NCBI GenBank assembly: GCA_014381945.1
Contig: JACNKQ010000035.1
Coordinates: forward strand, 60,942-124,941
DNA: 64,000 nt
Reading direction: 5' to 3'
From: Actinomycetota bacterium
GTDB lineage: Bacteria; Actinomycetota; Acidimicrobiia; Acidimicrobiales; MedAcidi-G1
Position numbers and translations under genes: made by a program. The notes below the pieces were generated by a model that was not told the DNA's origin, did no database searches, and saw only the letters and a list, made by a program, of their open reading frames with translations. Of the stretch, positions 47,734 through 56,379 are shown one piece after another; the stretch's first letter is position 1; each line of letters opens with the position of its first letter.

Positions 47734-49503
47734 ATGGAGTACACAGCCCTCTACCGCCGCTACCGTCCGCGCCGGTTCGATGAGATCCGGGGGCAGGAGC
47801 ACGTCGTCGCGGCACTTCGTAACGCAGTCCGCGAGGACCGCGTCCACCACGCCTACCTCCTCAGCGGGCCACGGGGCACCGGCAAGACCACCGCCGCCCG
47901 GATCCTGGCCAAGGCCCTCAACTGCACGGCGCCGGCCGACGGCGAGCCCTGTTGCGAATGCGAGTCGTGCCTCTCGATCGACGCCGGCCGGTCCTTCGAC
48001 CTCCACGAACTCGACGCTGCATCCAACAACAAGGTCGACGACATCCGGGACCTGCTGGCAAAGGTCGCCCTCGGCACGCCGGGCCGGACCAAGGTGTACC
48101 TCCTCGACGAGGTCCACATGCTCACGCCGGGTGCCGAGAACGCCCTCCTCAAGACGCTCGAGGAGCCGCCCGGCCACGTCGTGTTCGTGCTCGCCACCAC
48201 CGAGCCCCACAAGGTCGTCGAGACCATCCGCAGCCGGTCCCAGCACCTCGAGTTGGGTCTGCTGTCGGCCGGCGAGCTCGCATCACTGGTCGCCGACGTG
48301 GTCGCAGACGCCGGCCTCGACGTGGATGAGGAGGGCCAGGCACAGGCGGTGCGCGCCGGACGCGGCTCGGCGCGCGATGCGCTTTCCGCCCTCGACCGGG
48401 TCGTCGCCGGCGGCGTCACCGCCGAAGATTCCTCGACCGCCGAACTGCTTTCCGCCCTCGCCGCCTCGGATGCCGCAGCGGCCCTGGGTGCGATCGCCAC
48501 GGGCATCTCGCGTGGACGCGAGCCCCGGGTCCTGGGCGAAGCGCTGCTGGCGGCGCTGCGCGACGTCTTCCTGGTCCGCATGGGCGTGCCGCCCGAGCAA
48601 CTCTCCGACGACGACCGGGCCCGGGCCGAGTCGTTCGCAGAATCCCTTGCCCCGGCAGCGATCACACGGGCACTCGAGGTGCTCGGAACCGCCCTGGTCG
48701 ACATGCGCCGGGCACCCGATCCCCGGGTGGACCTCGAGGTCGCCCTGGTCCGCCTGGCGACGCCACCCGGTGGCGAACCCGGGCCAGGTCCCGCCGGGTC
48801 GCCGACCCTCGACGACCTGGTCCGACGCATCGAGCAACTCGAACAGGCACTGGCGCAGGGCAGGCCGACTGCCGTGCCGGGCGCAACTCCGCCACCGGTG
48901 CCTCCCCGGCCTTCCCGGAGCGGGCCGGCGGCTAAGGCCCGCGAGACCCTCTCCTCCAGCCAGGCACCTCCCGAGGCACCTGCAGATGCGGCTTCCGAAG
49001 CGCCCGCAGGTCCGTCCACGACCGAGGTGGCCCCCGAGCCCGAACCCGTTCCGGCGGCGCCGGCGGGCGACCTCCCCGACCGCGACGCGCTGGCCCTGGC
49101 GTGGGGAGACGAGGTCCTCGCCCGGCTCAGCAAGAAGGCCAGGGCCAGGTTCGCCATCGGAAGGTTCACCGAGGTCGTCGACGGCGTGGCGGTCCTGGCA
49201 CTACCGAACAAGCCGCACCTGATGCGCTGCACCGAACTGGTCGGCGAGGTCGAAGGTGCCCTGGCTGAGCAGTTCGGGGTGGCCGTGCCGATCCGCCTGG
49301 TGGTCGACGAGGATGCGACCCGTCCACCTCCCCGGCCGGGCGCCGGCAGGCCCGCCGACGGGAAACGACCGGAGGAAGGTGCCGATGAGGAAGAAGAGTC
49401 CATCGACCCCGACGAACTGGTCGATGCCGACGCCGTCGTCGGTTCCGCCGTCGAACGCATCGCCGAGGCGTTCCCCGGCGTGAGCGTCGTCGAGCCCGAC
49501 TGA
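47734..49503 (+). CDS. dnaX: DNA polymerase III subunits gamma/tau
   Basis: A 589-residue clamp-loader ATPase. It starts YTALYRRYRPRRFDEIRGQEHVV, with Walker A SGPRGTGKTT at 44-53, a zinc module (LNCTAPADGEPCCECESC), Walker B VYLLDEVHMLT and sensor FVLATTEPHKVVETIRSRSQ. A Pro/Ala/Glu-rich linker at about 390-445 leads to a C-terminal tau domain. TAGGGT (47719-47724) lies 9 nt before the ATG. recR follows 21 bp downstream, a widely conserved pair. No slippery A-run for a shorter gamma form is evident. Confidence 0.95.
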   Translation: MEYTALYRRYRPRRFDEIRGQEHVVAALRNAVREDRVHHAYLLSGPRGTGKTTAARILAKALNCTAPADGEPCCECESCLSIDAGRSFDLHELDAASNNKVDDIRDLLAKVALGTPGRTKVYLLDEVHMLTPGAENALLKTLEEPPGHVVFVLATTEPHKVVETIRSRSQHLELGLLSAGELASLVADVVADAGLDVDEEGQAQAVRAGRGSARDALSALDRVVAGGVTAEDSSTAELLSALAASDAAAALGAIATGISRGREPRVLGEALLAALRDVFLVRMGVPPEQLSDDDRARAESFAESLAPAAITRALEVLGTALVDMRRAPDPRVDLEVALVRLATPPGGEPGPGPAGSPTLDDLVRRIEQLEQALAQGRPTAVPGATPPPVPPRPSRSGPAAKARETLSSSQAPPEAPADAASEAPAGPSTTEVAPEPEPVPAAPAGDLPDRDALALAWGDEVLARLSKKARARFAIGRFTEVVDGVAVLALPNKPHLMRCTELVGEVEGALAEQFGVAVPIRLVVDEDATRPPPRPGAGRPADGKRPEEGADEEEESIDPDELVDADAVVGSAVERIAEAFPGVSVVEPD

Positions 49504-49524
49504 CCCGACCGGATCCCGTCCACC

Positions 49525-50127
49525 GTGTACGCCGACGCCGTCCAGCAGGTCATCGACGAACTGGGTCGCCTCCCGGGGATCGGCCCCCGGTCGGCGCAGC
49601 GGCTCGCCTTCCACCTCCTCGAAACCGACCCCACCGACGTCGAGCGCCTGACCGCAGCCATCGTCGAGATGCGTTCCCGGGTTCGATTCTGCACGCGGTG
49701 TTCCAACATCTCCGAGGACGATCTCTGCACCATCTGTGCGGACACACGACGGGAGGGCTCGGTGCTGTGCGTCGTCGAGGAGCCGCGCGATGTGGTGGCG
49801 GTCGAGCGTACGGCCGAGTTCCGGGGTCGGTACCACGTGCTCGGTGGTTCGATCAGCCCCATCGACGGCGTCGGCCCCGATCAACTCCGCATCAGGGAAC
49901 TGCTGGCCAGGCTCGAGCCGGAAGCCGTGGCCGAGGTGATCCTGGCCACCAACCCCAACATCGAGGGTGAGGCCACCGCCATGTACCTGGCCCGGTTGCT
50001 CGAGCCCCTGGGGGTGGAGGTCACCAAGATCGCCAGCGGCCTGCCGGTGGGTGGTGACCTCGAGTACGCCGACGAACTGACCCTGGGCCGGGCGCTGGAG
50101 GGGCGGCGCAGGCTCGGCGGGGACTGA
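49525..50127 (+). CDS. recR: Recombination protein RecR
   Basis: A 200-residue protein of the RecFOR gap-repair pathway. Helix-hairpin-helix [20 protein letters not shown], the zinc finger [17 protein letters not shown], the Toprim part [27 protein letters not shown] and the C-terminal [24 protein letters not shown] are all present. The start is GTG 49525. A terminator-like structure begins 20 bp after the stop. Confidence 0.96.
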   Translation: MYADAVQQVIDELGRLPGIGPRSAQRLAFHLLETDPTDVERLTAAIVEMRSRVRFCTRCSNISEDDLCTICADTRREGSVLCVVEEPRDVVAVERTAEFRGRYHVLGGSISPIDGVGPDQLRIRELLARLEPEAVAEVILATNPNIEGEATAMYLARLLEPLGVEVTKIASGLPVGGDLEYADELTLGRALEGRRRLGGD

Positions 50128-50147
50128 GGACGGCGCCGCCGAAAAAT

Positions 50148-50204
50148 GGAAACGCCCCCCGGGGCCGGTGCGGGCGGTACCGGCGACCCTCGGAGGGCGC
50201 TTCC
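50148..50204 (+). terminator. Branched stem-loop terminator after recR
   Basis: GGAAACGCCCCC (50148-50159) pairs with GAGGGCGCTTCC (50193-50204) at 10 of 12 positions, enclosing a smaller GCCGGT/ACCGGC stem. TCTAGTT follows. Placed directly after the dnaX-recR operon. Confidence 0.5.
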
Positions 50205-50398
50205 TCTAGTTGGGTGGAGGGGTGTTCCCAACGTGTTGCGATCACATTACAACAATGACGAGGCCATTACAAGTCGGGCAGGTTTTCCACAGGCACGTCC
50301 GAAATGACGGGGAAGTTCCCCGGACATGCCACGATGGCCCCGGGTCGACGCCCCACGATCCGCCGACGCCCCGACAGCGAGGACAGCGAGGACAGCAC

Positions 50399-50806
50399 AT
50401 GCTCCTGACCCAGATCGACCATGTCGCCATCGCCGTCCACGACCTCGAGGCGGCGATCGACTACCACGCCCGGGCCTTCGGCGCCGAGGTCTGCCATCGG
50501 GAGGTCGTCGACCGGGACGGCGTCGAAGAGGCCATGCTGCGCGTCGGCGAGTCCTACCTACAGCTCACCACGGGAACCCGGCCCGACTCGCCGATAAGCA
50601 GGTTCCTCGAGCAGCGGGGCGAGGGCATCCACCACATCGGCTACCGGGTCGAAGACTGCACAGCCGCCCTCGCCGCCATCGTGGCCGCCGGCGGAAAGGC
50701 CATCGACGAGACGCCCCGCCCCGGGTCACGGGGCACCACGGTCGCCTTCGTACATCCGAAGGGCTCCTTCGGCACCCTCATCGAACTGGTCCAGGAACCG
50801 CGCTAG
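50399..50806 (+). CDS. mce: Methylmalonyl-CoA epimerase
   Basis: A 135-residue VOC-superfamily enzyme. It opens LLTQIDHVAIAVHDLEAAIDYHARAFG, has the metal-binding HHIGYRVEDCTAALAAIVAAGGKAIDE and closes with GTTVAFVHPKGSFGTLIELVQEP. It interconverts the (R) and (S) forms of methylmalonyl-CoA on the way from propionyl-CoA to succinyl-CoA, which matches the acyl-CoA carboxylase genes 1 kb downstream. Immediately before the ATG are two copies of AGCGAGGAC in tandem, each with a GAGGA-type ribosome-binding site. Methylmalonyl-CoA mutase is not in the window. Confidence 0.92.
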   Translation: MLLTQIDHVAIAVHDLEAAIDYHARAFGAEVCHREVVDRDGVEEAMLRVGESYLQLTTGTRPDSPISRFLEQRGEGIHHIGYRVEDCTAALAAIVAAGGKAIDETPRPGSRGTTVAFVHPKGSFGTLIELVQEPR

Positions 50807-50836
50807 GTCACGGGCCAGAGAGAGAAAACGCACAGC

Positions 50837-51718
50837 GTGGAGGTCCACCTCGTAGACGGGACATACGAACTGTTCCGCCACCACTTCGCAGTGCCGTCGC
50901 ACCTGACCGCCGACGGCGTCGAGGTGGCGGCTACGCGAGCCGTCATCGGCTCGATGCTCGGGATGCTCGAGGGCGGCGCCACGCACGTCGGGGTAGCCAC
51001 CGACCAGGTGGTCGAGTCGTTCCGCAACGACATGTTCGACGGCTACAAGACGGGTGAGGGAACGCCGCCGGAACTGTTCGCACAGTTCCCGCTGCTCGAG
51101 GCGGCGCTCGGCGCAGCGGGCTTTCGCGTCTTCGCCATGGTCGAACACGAGGCCGACGACGCCATGGGGGCAGCGGCCGTGAAGGCCGCCGAGGATCCCA
51201 GGGTGGACCGGATCCTGGTCTGCACCCCCGACAAGGACCTCGCCCAGGTCGTCGACGACGGGCTCCGCATCGTCCAGTACGACCGTCGCAAGGACGTCGT
51301 CTACGACCGGGACGGGATCATCGAGCGCTTCGGCGTGCGACCCGAGTCGATTCCCGACTATCTGGCGCTGGTCGGCGACACCGCCGACGGCATCCCCGGG
51401 CTGCCCGGATGGGGGGCGAAGTCGTCGTCCACCGTGCTGGCCCGCTACCTCCACCTCGAGGAGATCCCGGACGACGCCGGCGACTGGGACGTGGCCGTGC
51501 GTGGCGCCACACGGCTGGCGACGGCACTCGCCGATGGTCGTGAGGACTCCGAGCTCTACCGGCGCCTGGCCACGCTCGACCTCGAAGCCCCGGTCATGGA
51601 CAATGTCGACGAGCTCTGCTGGACCGGCCCACAGCCCCATTTCGTCGAGATGTGCCGGAGGCTCGACGGTCCCCGCCTGGCCGAGCGGGCAGACCGGCTG
51701 GCACCCAGGCGGGCCTGA
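50837..51718 (+). CDS. 5'-3' exonuclease (PolI N-terminal / flap-nuclease family)
   Basis: A 293-residue stand-alone nuclease. It starts VHLVDGTYELFRHHF, shows the acidic cluster EHEADDAMGAAAVKA and TPDKDLAQVV, and the helix-turn-helix region SIPDYLALVGDTADGIPGLPGWGAKSSS. Such single-domain proteins probably process RNA primers or flaps. The Arg/Lys helix part (RNDMFDGYKTGEGTPPEL) is shorter than in DNA polymerase I. The start is GTG 50837. Confidence 0.9.
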   Translation: MEVHLVDGTYELFRHHFAVPSHLTADGVEVAATRAVIGSMLGMLEGGATHVGVATDQVVESFRNDMFDGYKTGEGTPPELFAQFPLLEAALGAAGFRVFAMVEHEADDAMGAAAVKAAEDPRVDRILVCTPDKDLAQVVDDGLRIVQYDRRKDVVYDRDGIIERFGVRPESIPDYLALVGDTADGIPGLPGWGAKSSSTVLARYLHLEEIPDDAGDWDVAVRGATRLATALADGREDSELYRRLATLDLEAPVMDNVDELCWTGPQPHFVEMCRRLDGPRLAERADRLAPRRA

Positions 51719-51771
51719 GCGGTGCGCCTCGCTACGGCCGGATCGCCTCCGGTCGCTACCCTGTGCCCCCG

Positions 51772-53328
51772 ATGACGCAGCATTCCATGAGCGACCGGCT
51801 CGACGACCTCCGCAAGCGGCGGGAAGAAGCTTTCCACGCCGGCTCCGAGCGGGCTGTCGAGCGCCAGCACGGCAAGGGCAAGTTGCTCGCCCGCGAGCGC
51901 ATTGACTACCTGCTCGATGAGGGCTCCTTCAACGAACTCGACCTGCTGGTCCGCCACCGGGCCCACGACAGCGGCATTGAGGAACGTCCCTACACCGACG
52001 GTGTCATCACCGGCTGGGGGACCGTCGACGGCCGCCGGGTGTTCGTGTTCGCCCAGGACTTCACCGTCTTCGGAGGCGCCCTCGGGGAGGCCTTCGCCAG
52101 GAAACTCCACAAGGTGATGGACCTGGCCCATTCGGTCGGCGCCCCGATGATCGGCCTCAACGATGGTGCCGGTGCCCGTATCCAGGAGGGCGTCGTCAGC
52201 CTCGACGGCTACGGCGGCATCTTCTACCGCAACGTGCAGTCCTCGGGCGTGATCCCCCAGATCAGCGTGATCCTCGGGCCCTGCGCCGGCGGCGCCGTTT
52301 ACAGCCCGGCGATGACCGACTTCATCTTCATGGTGCGCGAGAAGTCGCACATGTTCATCACCGGCCCGGACGTCGTGCGGACGGTCACCGGCGAGGAGGT
52401 AACCCTTGAGGAACTCGGCGGCGCCGGAACCCATGCCACGAAGTCCGGAGTGGCCACCTTCGTCGGGGAAGACGAACACCAGGTCCTCGACGAGGTCAAG
52501 GTGCTGCTGTCGTACCTGCCGTCCAACAACATCGACCTGCCACCGACCATCGAATGTGACGACCCCGCCGACCGGCTGTGTCCCGAACTCGACGACCTCA
52601 TGCCCGAGAGTTCCAACGTGCCCTACGACATGCGCCAGGTCATCACCGCCGTCGTCGACGACGGCGAGTTCATGGAGTACCACTCGGCCTGGGCCGGGAA
52701 CATCGTGTGCTGCTTCGCCCGCCTCGACGGCCGATCCGTCGGCGTGGTCGGTAACCAGCCCATGATGCTCGCCGGGGTGCTCGACATCCAGGCCGCCGAG
52801 AAGGCCGCCCGGTTCGTCCGCACCTGCGACGCCTTCAACCTCCCGATCGTCACCTTCGTCGACGTTCCAGGGTTCCTGCCCGGCGTTGACCAGGAATACG
52901 GCGGCATCATCCGCCACGGCGCCAAGCTGCTCTACGCCTACTGCGAGGCCACGGTGCCGCGCATCCAGGTCATCACCCGCAAGGCCTACGGCGGTGCGTA
53001 TGTCGTCATGGACTCGAAGTCGGTCGGTTCCGACCTGTCGCTGGCCTGGCCCACGGCCGAGTTGGCCGTGATGGGCCCGCAGGGCGCAGTCGAGATCCTC
53101 TATCGCCGCGAGCTGGCCGACGCCGCCGACCCGGTCGCCCGCCGGTCCGAGCTCGTCGAGGAATACGCCGAGCGCTACGCCAACCCGTACGTGTCCGCCG
53201 AACACGGCTTTGTCGACGACGTGATCGCCCCGTCCGAGACACGGGTCAGGTTGATAGCAGGACTCGAGATGCTGGCCGGCAAGCGCGAGGAACTTCCCCA
53301 GCGCAAGCACGGCAACGTGCCGCTGTAG
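51772..53328 (+). CDS. pccB: Acyl-CoA carboxylase beta (carboxyltransferase) subunit, propionyl-CoA-type
   Basis: A 518-residue carboxyltransferase. Motifs seen are RQHGKGKLLARERIDYLLDEGSFNELD, GLNDGAGARIQEGVVSLDGYGGIFYRN, SPAMTDFIFMVREKSHMFITGPDVV and FLPGVDQEYGGIIRHGAKLLYAYCEATVPRIQVITRKAYGGAYVVM. It transfers carboxybiotin to acetyl- or propionyl-CoA; family resemblance favours propionyl-CoA, consistent with the nearby epimerase. The biotin-carboxylase alpha subunit is not in the window. The ATG is 51772; ATG 51787 is an alternative. The epsilon subunit gene follows by 5 bp. Confidence 0.93.
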   Translation: MTQHSMSDRLDDLRKRREEAFHAGSERAVERQHGKGKLLARERIDYLLDEGSFNELDLLVRHRAHDSGIEERPYTDGVITGWGTVDGRRVFVFAQDFTVFGGALGEAFARKLHKVMDLAHSVGAPMIGLNDGAGARIQEGVVSLDGYGGIFYRNVQSSGVIPQISVILGPCAGGAVYSPAMTDFIFMVREKSHMFITGPDVVRTVTGEEVTLEELGGAGTHATKSGVATFVGEDEHQVLDEVKVLLSYLPSNNIDLPPTIECDDPADRLCPELDDLMPESSNVPYDMRQVITAVVDDGEFMEYHSAWAGNIVCCFARLDGRSVGVVGNQPMMLAGVLDIQAAEKAARFVRTCDAFNLPIVTFVDVPGFLPGVDQEYGGIIRHGAKLLYAYCEATVPRIQVITRKAYGGAYVVMDSKSVGSDLSLAWPTAELAVMGPQGAVEILYRRELADAADPVARRSELVEEYAERYANPYVSAEHGFVDDVIAPSETRVRLIAGLEMLAGKREELPQRKHGNVPL

Positions 53329-53333
53329 CCACG

Positions 53334-53561
53334 ATGGGAGACGAAGCCGCCGAACGTTTCGTGGTCGTCGACGAGTTTGACGCCACGACCCGGATCGAGG
53401 CACCGGGGGCCTCCGGGACCGAACTCCAAGCCATCCTCGCCGCGTATCGCGAACTCTGGCCCGACCCTGTGGCGACCCGACCGGCCGACCTGTCGAACTG
53501 GCGCTTCTCGGGTCGCTGGTGGACCGACACCCGCCTTCCCCGCCGCCGTTCGATCAGCTAG
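53334..53561 (+). CDS. Acyl-CoA carboxylase epsilon subunit-like protein
   Basis: A 75-residue protein. The C-terminal half ATRPADLSNWRFSGRWWTDTRLPRRRS has the conserved Trp and Arg pattern of the actinobacterial epsilon subunit that helps assemble alpha and beta carboxylase subunits; the N-terminal half has a short helix with TELQAILAAYRELWPD. Its position 5 bp after the beta gene is the usual one. It overlaps the convergent aat gene by 8 bp. Confidence 0.75.
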   Translation: MGDEAAERFVVVDEFDATTRIEAPGASGTELQAILAAYRELWPDPVATRPADLSNWRFSGRWWTDTRLPRRRSIS

Positions 53562-54237
53562 CCGTTCCCGGCGCCGGGTCCGCCCAGTCCGGACCGTCGG
53601 CGCCCATGGCCCTCTTCATGCGGCCGAGGTAGTCGGCCCGCGAGACCTCGGTCGCTCCGAGCCCGACGAGGTGTGGGGTGGCCCACTGGACGTCGACGAG
53701 GTGGTCGCCGCCCGTGCCGAGCAGGTCCACCAGCCCGATCAGAGCCACCTTCGAGGCGTCCGACCGGCGGTGAAACATCGACTCGCCGGCGAACAAACCG
53801 CCCAGCGACACGCCGTAGAGGCCGCCGGCGAGACCGTCGTCGTCCCAGGCCTCGACGGAGTGTGCCCAACCCAGCCGGTGGAGCTCGGTGTAGGCAGCGG
53901 TCATCTGGGCATCGATCCACCGGCTGGGCCGCTCGGGGTCGGCGCACGCTTCGAGCACCTCGGAGAAGGCGGTGTCGACCCGCACCTCGTAGCGGCGACA
54001 CGACCGCCGCAGTGACCGGCTGACCACGAGATCGTCGGGACGCAGGACGCCCCGCGGGTCCGGCGACCACCAGGCGACGGCACCGTCCTGTTCGACGGGC
54101 ATCGGGAACAGTCCCGACCGGTAGGCGGCGAGGAGTGTGCCGGGGTCGAGGTCTGCGCCGATGCCCACGATGCCGTGCTCGTCGGCGCTGTCGGCCGGGG
54201 GGAAGAGCCAGGTGCTGGGCGGTGGCTCAGCGGGCAT
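53554..54237 (-). CDS. aat: Leucyl/phenylalanyl-tRNA-protein transferase
   Basis: A 227-residue enzyme that adds Leu or Phe to proteins with an N-terminal Arg or Lys and so marks them for ClpAP. It has GIVGIGADLDPGTLLAAYRSGLFPMPVEQDGAVAWWSPDPRGVL, DAQMTAAYTELHRLGWAHSVEAWDDDGLAGGLYGVSLGGLFAGESMF and SKVALIGLVDLL, all characteristic. ATG 54237 lies 13 bp after the cyclophilin gene stop (54250), so the two are probably on one transcript. Confidence 0.95.
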   Translation of the reverse strand: MPAEPPPSTWLFPPADSADEHGIVGIGADLDPGTLLAAYRSGLFPMPVEQDGAVAWWSPDPRGVLRPDDLVVSRSLRRSCRRYEVRVDTAFSEVLEACADPERPSRWIDAQMTAAYTELHRLGWAHSVEAWDDDGLAGGLYGVSLGGLFAGESMFHRRSDASKVALIGLVDLLGTGGDHLVDVQWATPHLVGLGATEVSRADYLGRMKRAMGADGPDWADPAPGTAS

Positions 54238-54249
54238 GGTTCGGGTCGG

Positions 54250-55047
54250 TCAGCCTTCGACGATGGTGACCGAGCGGAGGACGATCTCGTGGCTGGGGCC
54301 ACCGCCGTAGGGAGAGTCGGGGTCGGCGACGTAGAGGTCCATCATGGCGTCGAGGACGCTCTGGCCGGCGTTGTCGGTGGCGCCGAACAGCAGGTAGCTG
54401 CCCTGGCCGTCCAACAGCGACACGCTTTCGGTGGTTGTGAAGAAGAACTGGGCGCCCGAGCTGTTCAGCCCTGCCGAACGGGCCATCACCAGCTGTCCGG
54501 TCTTGTAGGAGAACGGCCCGGTGACGCCACCGTTCGCCACCGGAGTGAAGTTGCCCCCCTCGTCCGGGATCTGGTAGCCGGGCCCGGGGTCGGACCAGTC
54601 GTTGGTCGTCGGTGCACCGCCCTGGATGATGCCGATGCCCGGGTCGATGCGGAACAGGAGGGTGTCGTCGTAGTAGCCGTAGCGGGCGAGGGCCACGAAG
54701 TTGTTGGTGGTCTCGGGCATGCGTGCGGTGTCGAGGGCGAACCGGATCTCGCCCTCGCTGGTGTCGAACACCGCCGTGTAGACGGTGCCGCTGGTCAGGC
54801 AGTAGATGGGTCGGTTGTCGAACCGGTAGCGGGGGGCATCGGACTTGTCGGGGGCGGGACAGTCGGTCGGCACCACGGCCCTGTCGACGCTGCCACCACC
54901 GCGGTCGGTGAGGCTGGCGATGCCCACGGTCACCACGCCGCCGAGCATCACGACGGCAAGGACGCCGGCCAGCAGCCTGGTCCGGGGCGAGTAACTGTGG
55001 ATGGGGGAGGTGGGGGGCGGCGCAGGCCGCCTGGTCTTCAACGCCAT
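54250..55047 (-). CDS. Membrane-anchored cyclophilin-type peptidyl-prolyl isomerase
   Basis: A 265-residue protein. After a short cytoplasmic tail a single helix (LLAGVLAVVMLGGVVTVGIASL) anchors an extracytoplasmic cyclophilin domain with ETTNNFVALARYGYYDDTLLFRIDPGIGIIQGG, KTGQLVMARSAGLNSSGAQFFFTT and LLFGATDNAGQSVLDAM. The usual active-site Arg lies in LLFRI. The C-terminal HEIVLRSVTIVEG is typical. It is divergent from lysC. A Cys pair (TDCPAPDK and IYCLTS) just outside the membrane could form a disulfide. Confidence 0.9.
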   Translation of the reverse strand: MALKTRRPAPPPTSPIHSYSPRTRLLAGVLAVVMLGGVVTVGIASLTDRGGGSVDRAVVPTDCPAPDKSDAPRYRFDNRPIYCLTSGTVYTAVFDTSEGEIRFALDTARMPETTNNFVALARYGYYDDTLLFRIDPGIGIIQGGAPTTNDWSDPGPGYQIPDEGGNFTPVANGGVTGPFSYKTGQLVMARSAGLNSSGAQFFFTTTESVSLLDGQGSYLLFGATDNAGQSVLDAMMDLYVADPDSPYGGGPSHEIVLRSVTIVEG

Positions 55048-55138
55048 GGGGCGGCACCCTAACAACGAGCCGTCTCGGCACCGCAGCGCCGGAAACCCGC
55101 AGCAGTCCCGTCGGGTGGCGCCGGTAGCGTGGTTGCCC

Positions 55139-56356
55139 GTGGCACTGATCGTCCAGAAGTTCGGCGGTACCTCGGTCGGCGACCCCGACCGCATCCGCGC
55201 CGTCGCGGACCACGTGGCGCGCACGAAACGCCATGGGGACGATGTCGTCCTGGTGGTCTCGGCAATGGGCAAGGAGACCGACGACCTTCTGCGCCTGGCA
55301 TCGGACGTCTCCGGCACACATCCGGGCCGTGAGATGGACATGCTCATCACGGCAGGGGAACGCAAGGCGATGGCGCTCATGTGCATGGCGCTCCACGACA
55401 TGGGTGTACCCGCCGACTCCTTCACGGGAAGCCAGGCGGGCTTTCTGACCGACACCACACACGGCAATGCCAAGATCCTCGAGGTCCGGCCCGAGCGGGT
55501 GCGTGTGGCGGTCGATGCCGGACGGGTGGCCGTGGTGGGCGGCTCACAGGGGGTGTCGACGGACAACGACGTCACCTTCCTCGGCCGTGGAGGCTCCGAT
55601 ACGACCGCTGTGGCATTGGCCCATGCACTCGGTGCCGAGATCTGCGAGCTCTACACCGACGTGACCGGGGTGTTCACCACCGATCCCCGGCTGGTACCGA
55701 CGGCCAGGCGGATGGACCGGGTGTCGTACGAGGAACTGCTGGAGATGACCGCTTCCGGCTGCCCGAAACCGTCCATGCGGTCCGTCGAATATGCCCGCAC
55801 CCACGGGGTGCGGCTACATGTCCGATCGGCGTTCACCTGGCAGGAGGGAACGTGGGTCGACGAAAGGGAGCCAACCATGGAACAGGCCATAGTCTCGGCG
55901 GTCACACACGACGCATCAGAGGCAAAGATGACGATCGCCGGTGTGCCCGACCACGCCGGCGTGGCGGCCACGGTGTTCCGTGCGCTCGCCGACCTCGACG
56001 TGAACGTCGACCTCATCGTCCAGAACGTTTCGGAGCGGGGTGTGACCGACATCTCGTTCACCGTGCCGCGGGGCGACATCGACCGTACGTTGGAGGAGAC
56101 CCGGAAGCTGGTCGCCGAGATCGGGGCGGTCGGCGTCGATGCCGACTCGACCATTGCTCGGGTCAGCATCGTCGGTGCCGGGATGCGTTCGAACCCGGGC
56201 GTGGCAGCGACCATGTTCGAGACCCTTGCCGAGACGGGCGTCAACATCCTGATGATCTCCACGTCGGCGATCCGCGTGAGCTGTGTCGTGGCCGAGGGCC
56301 AGGTGGAGGAGGCCGTAGCGGCCCTCCACGAGGCGTTCGGGCTGGCTGACGCCTGA
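55139..56356 (+). CDS. lysC: Aspartokinase
   Basis: A 405-residue enzyme making aspartyl phosphate, the first step to lysine, threonine, methionine and diaminopimelate. The N-terminal kinase domain has LIVQKFGGTSVG, the DNDVTFLGRGGSDTTAVALA motif and FTTDPRLVPTARRMDRVSYEELLEM. Two ACT domains fill the C-terminus (KMTIAGVPDHAGVAATVFRALADLDVNVDLIVQNVS and STIARVSIVGAGMRSNPGVAATMFETLAETGVNILMISTSAIRVS), so it is likely feedback-inhibited. GTG 55139 follows TAGCGT (55125-55130) by 8 nt. asd, the next enzyme, is 2.5 kb downstream, separated by three lipoprotein genes. Confidence 0.95.
   Translation: MALIVQKFGGTSVGDPDRIRAVADHVARTKRHGDDVVLVVSAMGKETDDLLRLASDVSGTHPGREMDMLITAGERKAMALMCMALHDMGVPADSFTGSQAGFLTDTTHGNAKILEVRPERVRVAVDAGRVAVVGGSQGVSTDNDVTFLGRGGSDTTAVALAHALGAEICELYTDVTGVFTTDPRLVPTARRMDRVSYEELLEMTASGCPKPSMRSVEYARTHGVRLHVRSAFTWQEGTWVDEREPTMEQAIVSAVTHDASEAKMTIAGVPDHAGVAATVFRALADLDVNVDLIVQNVSERGVTDISFTVPRGDIDRTLEETRKLVAEIGAVGVDADSTIARVSIVGAGMRSNPGVAATMFETLAETGVNILMISTSAIRVSCVVAEGQVEEAVAALHEAFGLADA
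55865..55879 (+). promoter_or_regulatory. Internal ribosome-binding site and start codon for an aspartokinase beta subunit
   Basis: AAAGGGAG lies about 6 nt before an in-frame ATG (55877-55879) inside lysC. The predicted 159-residue product, starting MEQAIVSAVTHDASEAKMTI, contains just the two ACT domains. Corynebacterium glutamicum makes its regulatory beta subunit in the same way, from an internal start whose product begins MEEAVLTGVATDKSEAKVTV, strikingly alike. In this mostly leaderless genome such a Shine-Dalgarno stands out. Confidence 0.7.
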
Positions 56357-56379
56357 GCAGGCGAGTCGACCTTCCCATC

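Noticed and set aside
55001..55138. Lysine or other riboswitch before lysC
   Set aside because: The -10 element lies 8 nt before the start codon, leaving no leader RNA.
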